Assembly: GCA_028456385.1 (NCBI GenBank) | Contig: JALNQF010000290.1 | Span: 1 to 52,586, forward strand | DNA: 52,586 nt | Reading direction: 5' to 3' | Origin: Ophiosphaerella korrae | Lineage: Eukaryota > Ascomycota > Dothideomycetes > Pleosporales > Phaeosphaeriaceae | Position numbers and translations under genes: made by a program | The notes under the pieces: model-generated | The model's input: the letters and a program-made list of their open reading frames with translations, nothing else | The model's database searches: none | Told to the model about the DNA's origin: nothing | In this document: in pieces, positions 44,217-52,586 of the stretch | Numbering within the stretch: position 1 is the stretch's first letter | Layout: each line of letters opens with the position of its first letter

Positions 44217-45173
44217 CATGTTCCTCAAACTGGACCTATGATTCATGTACTTTACGATTTATGGTATGATATTACTAATATTCTTATTAGAGTTAAAGGG
44301 GTTTTCGGGTTCGGACAGGATATAGGTAGGCTTACATAATTTTGGCGTATTCTGATTGGCAAGTCAAAATCGGAGGACTTGAAGGAGTTCGTGGTCAAAT
44401 GTGAAATGGATGGCAACTCGGTCATATAGGCTCTTACATAAATAATGGCGATGGCTTACAGCTCTGTTTTGGATTGCAAAATGCTCAACCCCAAATATTC
44501 GCCTTGCAATGCACTTTATCTACACAGATTTTGCCAACACGGCCCATTTCTGGCTGCAACAGAAAGGGAGGCCTAGTCGGATGGCTTCTGTATCATGTTT
44601 GCTAAAAGGGAAATTTGACTTCAAGCTCCCTAAGTGAAGATCTGAGGATGCGGGACGGTTGATTTGACGGTTGATTTGGGCTGCTGGGCGGGGTGACCGA
44701 ATTTGGCTAGCGCCCGTTACCATTGTTCCGTCAATCAGCGGTTGGGGTTCCCCAAGATCAACAGACACATAGCACGAGTGAACCTCTGATCGTGTTTAAT
44801 CGTATCGACAACTTTAGAATATAAGATGTATATGACACGGCCAACATTGATATAGCTTCAGTTAAACTCAAGTAACGATAACACTGTTACCACCACCCAG
44901 GTTTCCTTTGAGCCGCAAACTTTAATGATATTCGAGGTGCAGCGATCGGCCTGTAATATCACCGAAGATGGTATCGAACATACCTTTGGACCAGGCACCT
45001 TCATCTATAAACTGTAGCATCGGTATGAGATTGTCCGCTGTACGGATACTACCGCATTGTCGGGACACCCTCGCTCTTGGCTCCATATTCTTGGTTCACA
45101 GTATAAGACCTTGACATGATGAGAAAGTACTACTATCATCGGATTTTGAGCTCTCGCACGGCAACAAGACAGG
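44217..45173. other. Intergenic with a 12-bp direct repeat
   Basis: Contains GACGGTTGATTT twice in tandem at 44654-44677. No gene or other site was recognised; the promoter of the glycosidase gene should be here. Confidence 0.45.
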
Positions 45174-47537
45174 ATGATGTATATCAGTTTCAAAGCTGCA
45201 ATTCTTTTAGGAGGCTTACTTTCTATTCCGGTCAATGCCTACGACCTCGTCCGCCGGCAACAAGCTGCGAATGCCACATACAAGAACCCATCCGCATCAG
45301 TCGATTCCAGAGTTTCTGATCTGCTCTCGCGCATGACAATCCAAGAGAAAACTGCCCAGCTCATTCAAGGCGACATCTCAAATTGGATCAACACCACGAC
45401 GAATACATTCAACAGCTCTGGGCTTGTCTGGAACTTCAATGCACGGGCTGGCCAATTTTATGTTGGATATGCGATACCGCCTGAATGGATAAGCGCAGGC
45501 ATCAAAAGAGCTCAAGACTACCTTGTGCACAATACGACGCTGGGTATCCCTGCTTTGACTCAAACGGAAGGTATCCATGGTGTGCTATTTGGTAATGCTA
45601 CAATCTTCAACAGCCCTATTGCATACGCATGTTCATGGGATCCGGAGTTGGTTCATGAAATGGCCGTTGCAACTGCGAAGGAGAGTCAAAGTCTTGGTAT
45701 CAATCAGCTATTCGCTCCGGTTGTTGACCTTGCTCGCGAACTGCGATTCGGAAGAGTTGAGGAGACTTATGGTGAAGATCATTTCCTTGCAGGTGAGATG
45801 GGCTACCAATACGTCAAAGGAGTACAGAGTCGCAATGTCAGTGCTACTGTCAAGCATTTTGCTGGATTCAGTGCGCCAGAGCAGGGCCTGAATACAGGAC
45901 CCGTCCATGGCGGAGAACGGGAGCTTCGTACGACTTGGCTACCATCATTTAAACGGGCGATTATCGATGCGGAGGCCTGGTCTATAATGGGCGCGTATCA
46001 TTCTTACGATGGAGTACCTTCTGTGGCTGACGATCATCTGCAAGAGACGATACTGCGTAATGAGTGGGGCTATAAGTACTGGGTTACATCGGATGCCGGC
46101 GCCACGGATCGTCTATGTTGTGCCTTTAAACTCTGCCAGTGCAAGACCGCCACTACGCCGATCGACAAGAAAGCTGTGACTTTGATGACTTTACCTGCGG
46201 GTAACGATGTTGAGATGGGTGGTGGTTCCTACAACTTCGAGACGATTCCTGAGTTGGTCAAGGAAGGAAAATTGAGTATGGAGGTAGTGGACCGAGCAGT
46301 GTCGAGGCAGCTGCGAGCCAAATTCGAAATGGGTCTTTTCGAAAACCCATATCTCGGTGTGTCTGCAAATTCGACAAAGTCCATCGTTCACACCAAACAG
46401 CATATTCGGCTCGCCCGGAAGTTGGACACTGAATCGATTGTCCTTCTTGAAAACAAGAAAAGGGTTTTACCGCTTTCAAAGTCTGCAAAGGTAGCTGTCA
46501 TTGGCCCGATGGCGAATATGACCAATTTCGGTGACTACGTAGTCTATCGTTCGCAGTATAATACTCAAAACGTGACACCTTTGCAAGGTATTCAGCGCGC
46601 TACAAACGCGACCGTCACATACGCTCAGGGCTGTGAGCGCTGGTCGAATGATAAATCCGGCTTCCCAGCTGCAGTTGCCGCTGCTCAGGCTGCGGATGTT
46701 GCTGTCGTTGTAGTTGGCACATGGTCGCGTGACCAGAATGAGCTCTGGCAAGGCCTCAACGCAACCACTGGCGAACACGTCGACGTCGCATCCCTCAACC
46801 TTGTCGGCGCTATGGGCCCGCTCGTACAAGCCATCATCGAGACTGGCAAACCCACAATCGTAGTATATTCATCCGGCAAACCCATCACCGAGCCCTGGAT
46901 CTCCGATAATGCGGCTGCCCTGGTACAGCAATTCTATCCCGGCGAGCAAGGCGGTAACGGCCTGGCTGATATCTTGTTCGGCAATGCCAATCCATCTGGA
47001 AAGCTCTCAGTCTCCTTTCCGTATGATGTCGGTACGCTCCCAGTATACTACGACTTCCTGAACTCGGGACGATACACCGATGCAGGCAAGATCTATCCAA
47101 ACGGAACATTGAAATTTGGTCACCAATACGTTCTCAACACACCCCAGCCACTCTACGAGTTTGGCTATGGTCTCTCCTATGCAAACTTTACCTACTCCAA
47201 TCTCAAGCTGTCCAAGACCAACGTCAGCGCCAGCGACACCATCACCGCGTCTGTCAGTGTCAAGAACACGTCGCCCGTAGACGGTAAAGAAGTTGTGCAA
47301 GTCTATGTGCAAGATGTATTTGCCAGCATCGTTGTACCGAACAAAGAGCTCAAGGGTTTCAAAAAGGTGCTTGTAAAAGCTGGACAGACAGTTGATGTGA
47401 AGATCGAGCTTAAAGTGGCGAATTGGGGATTGTGGAACAGAAAGATGCAATATGTGGTCGAGAAGGGCGATTTTGTCGTGCATGTTGGATCAAGCTCGAA
47501 GGATTTGAGGGGTAATGCGACTGTTACAGTTATGTAG
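45174..47537 (+). CDS. Secreted GH3 beta-glucosidase/beta-xylosidase-type glycosidase
   Basis: 787 residues in a single exon, beginning with a signal peptide (MMYISFKAAILLGGLLSIPVNA). N-terminal TIM-barrel: MTIQEKTAQLIQGD, PALTQTEGIHG, VDLARELRFGRVEETYGED, VKHFAGFSAPEQGLN and the nucleophile in YWVTSDAGATDRL. The second alpha/beta domain starts near ESIVLLENKKRVLPL with AVIGPMA and ends in FPYDVGTLPVYYDF. A fibronectin-III-like domain closes the protein (KNTSPVDGKEVVQVYVQD, KELKGFKKVLV). Many N-x-S/T sites fit secretion. It hydrolyses terminal beta-linked glucose or xylose residues of plant oligosaccharides; the exact sugar cannot be read from sequence. GH3 members of this size and order are common in plant-associated fungi. 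Confidence 0.9.
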   Translation: MMYISFKAAILLGGLLSIPVNAYDLVRRQQAANATYKNPSASVDSRVSDLLSRMTIQEKTAQLIQGDISNWINTTTNTFNSSGLVWNFNARAGQFYVGYAIPPEWISAGIKRAQDYLVHNTTLGIPALTQTEGIHGVLFGNATIFNSPIAYACSWDPELVHEMAVATAKESQSLGINQLFAPVVDLARELRFGRVEETYGEDHFLAGEMGYQYVKGVQSRNVSATVKHFAGFSAPEQGLNTGPVHGGERELRTTWLPSFKRAIIDAEAWSIMGAYHSYDGVPSVADDHLQETILRNEWGYKYWVTSDAGATDRLCCAFKLCQCKTATTPIDKKAVTLMTLPAGNDVEMGGGSYNFETIPELVKEGKLSMEVVDRAVSRQLRAKFEMGLFENPYLGVSANSTKSIVHTKQHIRLARKLDTESIVLLENKKRVLPLSKSAKVAVIGPMANMTNFGDYVVYRSQYNTQNVTPLQGIQRATNATVTYAQGCERWSNDKSGFPAAVAAAQAADVAVVVVGTWSRDQNELWQGLNATTGEHVDVASLNLVGAMGPLVQAIIETGKPTIVVYSSGKPITEPWISDNAAALVQQFYPGEQGGNGLADILFGNANPSGKLSVSFPYDVGTLPVYYDFLNSGRYTDAGKIYPNGTLKFGHQYVLNTPQPLYEFGYGLSYANFTYSNLKLSKTNVSASDTITASVSVKNTSPVDGKEVVQVYVQDVFASIVVPNKELKGFKKVLVKAGQTVDVKIELKVANWGLWNRKMQYVVEKGDFVVHVGSSSKDLRGNATVTVM

Positions 47538-50165
47538 TGACTTGGTGATAGACTCGTACGAGAATCTCTGGGCGCTAGGCCTGGCTAATGTACTAGCGTT
47601 GTACAGTCGGCGTGAAGTAATAACAACGTTACTTTTAAATCCTTGGATTTAATTGGTAGCTCGCTTCTGGGATCTACATTAGTTGTGCAGTTATCATTAG
47701 ATTAGGTAATTTCGGGGTTGCCATCATAGTGAGAAACTGCACGTTCAAACTGTAGCACCCCACCCGTGGATGTATCAAACGAGTCAGCGGAAAGCAGAAG
47801 CTAAGAGCAAACCCTATGAAGGCCCGAGCTCTGGCCATCTCAAGAGAGGTTTTAGCATTACGGGTTGTCTGACTGCTTTTGCAATCTCAATGGGCAGAGA
47901 GCACTTGTGCCGTTTGTGTCCAGATGGTTTTCAACGAATTTTCCAATGTCCTTCTCCAAAGCCCAACCGCAATCATCTACGGTGCCTAAGAAATCCTACT
48001 GTTTGTCCGCAACATCGGCTTAGTGTGCTGCATCGCCACCATCTTTCGATCAGGAGGCGTGTGCTGGTTCTGGTGCTAATCCTTGATACCAAGGTACTAC
48101 ATTCTCCAAAAGTCCTAAAAGTCGTATCGATATTTGAGCTAGTGTATGAGAGTATGGATTTTGCTTTTTCCTCCCTCAGCTATACATGGCAGTGCTTCCT
48201 TTCCCAAGTATGGTTAGTTATGGTGTAATAAGGCTGAATAGGCGAGGCTCAGATAGCAGTTGATCTACAGTTTTGCAGGTGTACCTTGGTTCACAAAACA
48301 CCCTACCCTGTTGTATTCCTTTTATTTATCTTACGTAATTAGTTAGCCTTATTGAGCTATGATAAAGTGTTGAAATTCTGAATATGTGTTGGAGGATACA
48401 AGAACTCTTTGGGTTATCCATCCCAGCTTACTTAGGTACATCAGGTTCCGTGTAGACACTATTAGTGGGGTGCAAGTTTGCAGGGATGCCACCAATACTC
48501 GACTAAAAGTGTTGGCATTGCTCAGTTTGCCTTCCTTTAAGCCGGTGAATAGCTGGCAAGGCTTTGTCTCATTTTTTACTCATCGTTGCGGTAGCCTACG
48601 ATAAGTTTCCTGACACTTTGATCTGGGTTATGTTGCCTACCTTTTCCCTATTCCTGAAGACCTCCAGGGCCAAACATATTCCCCATTTCACTTCGCTGCC
48701 CCGCGCTTCATGTCTCCAACAATCAACCTAAATACCAACCTCAACACCAGCGGCGGCCGAGAGAGAGATCGAATGTATGGAGACACCGATACCAACTCGT
48801 CGTGTAGCCTTCAGCTCAATATATTTTGCTCAAGCCACCGATTACGGGCCGGCACTTGATCTCTCCTTCAACTCAGCATCTGCTCCTTACTTCAACTAGA
48901 TACCTGATCCCTACTTCAACGTGCACCATAGTATGCTATTCTACCTACCCACCGGTAACGCAGCAACAGCGTATGCCCAAGGCTCCCTAGAAACAATTTT
49001 TAGACGTCTTAATACTCTGTTTCAAAACATACTTCCGGAGTTGTCTCATTCGATCACAAACCCCTCTAACAGAGATCTACCTAACGAAGTGGAACCCTCC
49101 AAGCTAAGATTTATCCACTCAATTCCATCTCTATCCGGGGAGTCAAGGTATAAGGCTAATGGGTAAAGCCAATACCAAGCACGGTAGGGCCGCTATGGGA
49201 TAAAAATTCCGCAGCGTTCAAAACCCGGAAGCCGAATGTACGCAGCACCGTAGTAAACATTTCGACTGCCAGATTTTGCTGTATCTCAAATAGTTGGCGT
49301 ATGGATCCGAGCTACGGTTGCTACAAAGCTTTAGTCTAGTCAATATTAGGTGCGGCAAACATGTAGGCAGACAATATAAAGTGGGCAGTCGCCAATCCTT
49401 AACGACTTGTCACTGTAGTTGTCAATATACGTTGCATTCTCGGCGCAATGGATTACGAATTGCAATAACTAACGGCAGGTACTGTCTTGAGAGTGACCGT
49501 CTGTCGGCGGCGATGGATAGCTCCCTCTCTCGTCTTTGGTGGCGTAAATGATGAGTTAGCTATCCTCTAGTAGCGCTTGAATAATTTTAAGTGGCTTTCT
49601 CCCATGACTCGACCTGGCTAGCGTCAACGTCGTACGACAAGATGGTCAAGAATCAACAATGTTACAGAACTAGAGGAAAACCACGTGTAACATGGCAGAT
49701 GCTCACCTCCTGTATATAAGCTATCTTCTCTCTAGAGCTCTCTTCTTTTCTCACTGTAACGGTCGTTGTATTTACTCGGTAAACACATAGGGCGTTGTTG
49801 ATCTCAATGATCGAGAGATAGGTGTATCACGTACGGGCAAAGACAGTTACTAAGTATACATTGAAAAATGATATTTGAAATTGAACCGAAGCTCTATCTA
49901 CCTAGTAAACTATTTGGCTTATATAGACCTTCCTGAGAGCTGCACCGCTGGGTCCATCATTCCATCACGTGACTCCAAATGTCACATGATCCCTGCCTTG
50001 GCTTCTCGTGCAGCGAGTGCTGACGAGCCTCAGTGCCAAGGCGCACGTAATCACCCCGCAATGGGCGTGACCGTAACAGTCAAGCCTCTATAGAGAAATA
50101 ACTAAAGAACAACAGCAAACAGATTATAGGTTTGTATATAAACTTACAGAGGTAATGCTTACAGT
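47538..50165. other. Gene-poor 2.6-kb region
   Basis: No gene supported. Frames at 47770-48228, 48386-48604, 48921-49166 and 49294-49551 are short, basic and featureless. A possible solo LTR at 49660-49785 is described separately. The sequence from 48700 to 48920 has recurring short CTTCAAC blocks. Confidence 0.4.
49660..49785 (+). mobile_element. Possible solo LTR of a Copia-type element
   Basis: Starts TGTTACAG and ends near GGTAAACA, the TG...CA ends of an LTR, with CACGTG, an internal TATATAAG box at about 49713 and a following CT-rich initiator-like stretch. No coding remains, primer-binding site or target duplication could be shown, so this is tentative. Confidence 0.3.
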
Positions 50166-50906
50166 ATGAGCGACCACGCGAGTATAGCCCTTGCAGAGGC
50201 TTCTCTGCCGGGAGAGCCTCGAATGTGCGATGCGAAATCACCCCCAGCAGCCCAAGTTGCGCCGCTACAAAGCCAAAATCCAAAGCCTACACAACAACAG
50301 TTGGTAGGAAACAAGAGAGCATCACGTATTCACATAACTGGTGCCTCTGGCTCTGGTGTTAGCACCCTCGGCACCAACCTAGCTTCTGTGCTCTCCCTCC
50401 CTGTCTTTGACGTTGACAATTACTACTGGTTTCTCACCAACCCACCATTCACTACTAAGCGGCCGATTCATGAGCGCATTTCTTTGCTCAGACCCAAGCT
50501 TAGACACGCTCAAGAGGAAAATGGGGGATGGGTGCTAAGTGGATCGATTGGTTCTTGGGGTGACGAAATTATGGAAGATGTCGAGCATGTGATATTCGTG
50601 GATACAGCGACGGATTTGAGAATGAAGCGATTAAGGGAAAGAGAATTCATGAACCATGGAGAGAGGATCCAAGAGGGCGGAGATATGCATGAGGCGTCAG
50701 TGAAATTCTTGGCATGGGCGGAGACGTACGAGGATCCAGGTTCAAAGGAAGGTAGGAGTAGGGTGAGGCATGAGCAGTGGCTACGAGGGGTGAAGGTACC
50801 AGTTACGAGGTTGTCGGGGAACCAAGATGAGTTAGTGGTGATAGAGGAGGCCTTAAAAGCGTTGAAAAGGGATGGTGAAAAGGGAAGGGAGGAAGAGGGA
50901 TGCTAA
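50166..50906 (+). CDS. P-loop kinase-like protein lacking the Walker Lys, bacterial-type family
   Basis: 246 residues. An unstructured 50-residue head precedes IHITGASGSGVSTLG, a P-loop of the nucleoside-kinase/adenylate-kinase type where the Lys is Val (residue 65). The next landmarks are FDVDNYYWFLTNPPFTTKRP, WVLSGSIGSWGD, a Walker-B-like HVIFVDTATDLRMKRLREREF and a C-terminal RHEQWLRGVKVPVTRLSGNQ. The same order and the same Lys-less loop are, as I recall, features of a family found mainly in bacteria and annotated only as AAA-family or adenylate-kinase-like ATPase. The N-terminal head is not part of that family. A short single-exon gene in a gene-poor, repeat-containing stretch fits acquisition by transfer, which is inference. 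Substrate is unknown. Confidence 0.75.
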   Translation: MSDHASIALAEASLPGEPRMCDAKSPPAAQVAPLQSQNPKPTQQQLVGNKRASRIHITGASGSGVSTLGTNLASVLSLPVFDVDNYYWFLTNPPFTTKRPIHERISLLRPKLRHAQEENGGWVLSGSIGSWGDEIMEDVEHVIFVDTATDLRMKRLREREFMNHGERIQEGGDMHEASVKFLAWAETYEDPGSKEGRSRVRHEQWLRGVKVPVTRLSGNQDELVVIEEALKALKRDGEKGREEEGC

Positions 50907-51560
50907 GTTATTGATTATATTAAAGTTGTAGAAAATTACAAAAAGTGTGTGTTTAGGTTATTATTAGAGGAATGAGGATTCCCCTGTGAGTCGTTACAAC
51001 AGGCAGTTACATTCTAGGTCTGAGGCGGCAGAGGATAACGGAAGTCCTAATTTTGGGTAAAATGATTGAAAGAAGTGGTTCTGGTAAAGGAAATATGACT
51101 TTGGTCGTTCGTATTGCATAATTTACATGGAATGGACCTTTGATAACTTGTTGTCGGTGAGACTGACTAACACACGGTGAGGGCATACCAATACCATTTC
51201 TCTTTCAAATCATGATTCGAAGAAAAGTAAGGCCTTGGCCCTCTATAATACTCCCTGGGATGTTCCGCCCGAGGCTGAAAGCAGCCGTCTTCTGAATTAG
51301 ACGCTAGCTCTCGACTTGATGGTCACTTTTTGGCATTATCGAAGCTTTCGCAAGCCCAAGGCGGCATATACTGATGAATGTCGAAGGCCCTGGCGATATG
51401 ATGTTTGGCGAGGCATATCGTGTCATATTTGCGATCCTTACTTGGTTGAACTCGTTTGAAAAGCGTCGATATCGAAGGTGTAATCTGAGCGAGTCGCTTC
51501 ATCAATCATTAATCTACGCAATCTGGAAATCCTTTCCGCCTGGTAACTCGAGAATGCGCT
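50907..51560. other. Intergenic, nothing supported
   Basis: The 3' end of the P-loop gene and the 3' end of the DUF7730-like remnant face each other here. Only short frames are present. Confidence 0.45.
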
Positions 51561-52076
51561 TCAAAGGCTCGACATTGATATTTGTCTTACATTTTCTGGT
51601 GGCAAGGTGACCACAAAGTGACGTGGCTTCGTGATGGCCTCTACTGGTTGGAGCCATCCCTCTGCGTTATGTGCCCAGATATGCTCATAGAATTCGGTGT
51701 AGTGGTGTGAAGAGCGATACAAAAGAATAAAATGCGGCCGTCGTAGCCCGCATAGTCTACTTAGGCAGTCCCAGAATTTACGCCACGGTTCAAGATAAGA
51801 ACTAGGCTCATCCGATTCGATTGGCGACCCTGCCATCAATTAGTAAGGCATACCGTCGAGTTCCCAATGGATTTTCTGCTCCCGAATTCGATTAAAGCAC
51901 TGGGAAAGTAAGTAGTACGAGAGATAGCCTAACGTGGGAACCTGGTCGGAGTCGTTTGACAACGTGAAGGAGTTGGTAGTATAGAGGCATTCGATGGCTT
52001 CCGACAGGTCCTTAGTAGAGCAGGGCTGAAGGAGAAAGACTTCTGGTTCGTAGCATCGAAGAGGTCGCATCGGCAT
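51561..52076 (-). pseudogene. DUF7730-like F-box/LRR-style fungal protein remnant with in-frame stop
   Basis: Reading from 52076 to 51561 in one frame gives 78 codons ending WELDGMPY, a TAA at 51842-51840, then 92 further codons beginning with LMAGSPIES. The first half has LSEAIECLYTTNSFTLS and LGYLSYYLLSQCFNRIREQK, as in DUF7730/F-box-like fungal proteins (C-x-x-x-x-x-[ED]AI-x-x-LYxTNxF, then [YL]LxQxxNxIRxxxI). The second half continues with YLEPWRKFWDCLSRLCGLRR then PHFILLY, the expected next element. An upstream exon (52077 and beyond) should exist but could not be assigned. A 24-nt intron (GTATGC to GGCAG) would remove the stop but is too short to be likely. Function of the family is unknown. 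Confidence 0.45.
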
Positions 52077-52476
52077 ATCCCACTCCTACAATTTCATACG
52101 AAGTGCTTACTGCATTTGACAAGGCTGGCGGCCTTCAGTATGAAAATGAACTCTTTTCAAGCTTCCGTGGAAACTACAAGGGCCCCTGGGAGTGCCAGCT
52201 AAAGCAGCCTGTTTGACTTACCTGAGGTCCTCGGCAAAGATTTTCATTATCTATCCTCTAAGAATGTAGAGAAACTAAAAACCAGGTAATGCGACTGGGA
52301 TTATCTAATAAAGAAGATTAGAACACTAAAATCAAAGGATATTCGAAGGATTAGTGGCCCAATTACCAAAACTGAAAAACTATATCCGATATTGTTGTTG
52401 AACATGTTTTCACTTGTATCTCACCTCCTAGACTACTTCAAATCGTCGCGCTCACGTAGGCCTGAACAGTTTATCT
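52077..52476. other. Upstream of DUF7730-like remnant
   Basis: No in-frame extension with recognisable sequence was found; stops occur in all minus-strand frames. Could contain diverged upstream exons. Confidence 0.35.
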
Positions 52477-52586
52477 TTAGAAACTTTGGGGGGGGGGGGG
52501 GGGGGGGGGGGGTGTTTTGCCCTTTTGTTGGTCGACGAAGTCGATTAGGGGTTGTATTTCCTGCTCGGCGGCGGCGAGGGTGGGCG
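52477..52586 (-). CDS. Partial protein-coding frame running off the window, with poly-Pro from a C tract
   Basis: From the window edge the minus strand reads PTLAAAEQEIQPLIDFVDQQ then KGKT, followed by eight Pro from a C25 homopolymer (52488-52512), then QSF and a TAA at 52479-52477. The upstream part looks like real coding sequence, but only 24 residues are visible. One more or one fewer C would give a different C-terminus. No family can be named. Confidence 0.35.
   Translation of the reverse strand, partial: PTLAAAEQEIQPLIDFVDQQKGKTPPPPPPPPQSF
52488..52512. repeat. 25-base G homopolymer
   Basis: Unbroken run of 25 G on the plus strand (C on the coding minus strand). The longest mononucleotide run in the window and a likely site of polymerase slippage or sequencing error. 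Confidence 0.85.

Noticed and set aside
14855..47537. A secondary-metabolite gene cluster
   Set aside because: Transporters, a dioxygenase and a Zn-cluster protein are present, but there is no polyketide, peptide or terpene synthase.
1..52586. CRISPR arrays, operons, ribosome binding sites, tRNA or rRNA genes
   Set aside because: The DNA is eukaryotic, and no tRNA-like or rRNA-like sequence was recognised by eye; a covariance-model scan would settle the tRNA question.

Overview
The window is nuclear DNA of a filamentous ascomycete, most likely a dothideomycete of the Pleosporales type. Genes are interrupted by short introns (42-126 nt) with GT-AG ends, one GC-AG. Fungus-only families are present: a Zn2Cys6-type protein, a Goodbye/NACHT STAND protein, a GPI-anchored Ser/Pro-rich wall protein, an ACS-family permease and a small secreted protein. 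There is no operon structure, rRNA, tRNA or CRISPR. The order is inferred from protein families and gene style, not from a database match.

Layout. 0.4-7.5 kb: a head-to-head pair made of a RAD5-like SNF2/RING ATPase (minus) and a NACHT STAND protein with C-terminal C2H2 fingers (plus). I could rebuild both exon by exon with every splice phase consistent. Each then holds exactly one in-frame TAG, so both look like recently broken genes. 8.1-8.8 kb: a DUF2470 membrane protein with a tiny first exon. 9.7-12.1 kb: two tandem disordered proteins that share a C-terminal amphipathic motif and a terminal phase-2 intron. 12.1-14.9 kb: gene-poor, then a small secreted protein. 15.8-26 kb: a conserved block with a MABP1/WDR62-like WD40 protein, a monocarboxylate-type MFS carrier and a large mitochondrially targeted AAA+ ATPase. 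26.4-30.4 kb: an ACS/Dal5-type permease divergent from a TauD-type dioxygenase, a likely uptake-plus-oxidation pair. 31.3-33.1 kb: a seven-helix membrane protein and an orphan protein ending in a CaaX-like box. 35.1-41.5 kb: a small kinase-fold protein, a protein with three Cys6 clusters, and a histidine phosphatase ending in a PCNA-interacting-peptide-like motif. 42.9-47.5 kb: a GPI wall protein and a secreted GH3 glycosidase. 47.5-52.6 kb: gene-poor, with a possible solo LTR, a bacterial-type P-loop kinase, a broken DUF7730-like gene and, at the edge, an open frame running through a 25-base C tract.

Gene models were built by hand from splice signals, reading phase and family resemblance recalled from general knowledge; no search was run. 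Exon boundaries given as phase-consistent are inference until RNA evidence is seen.
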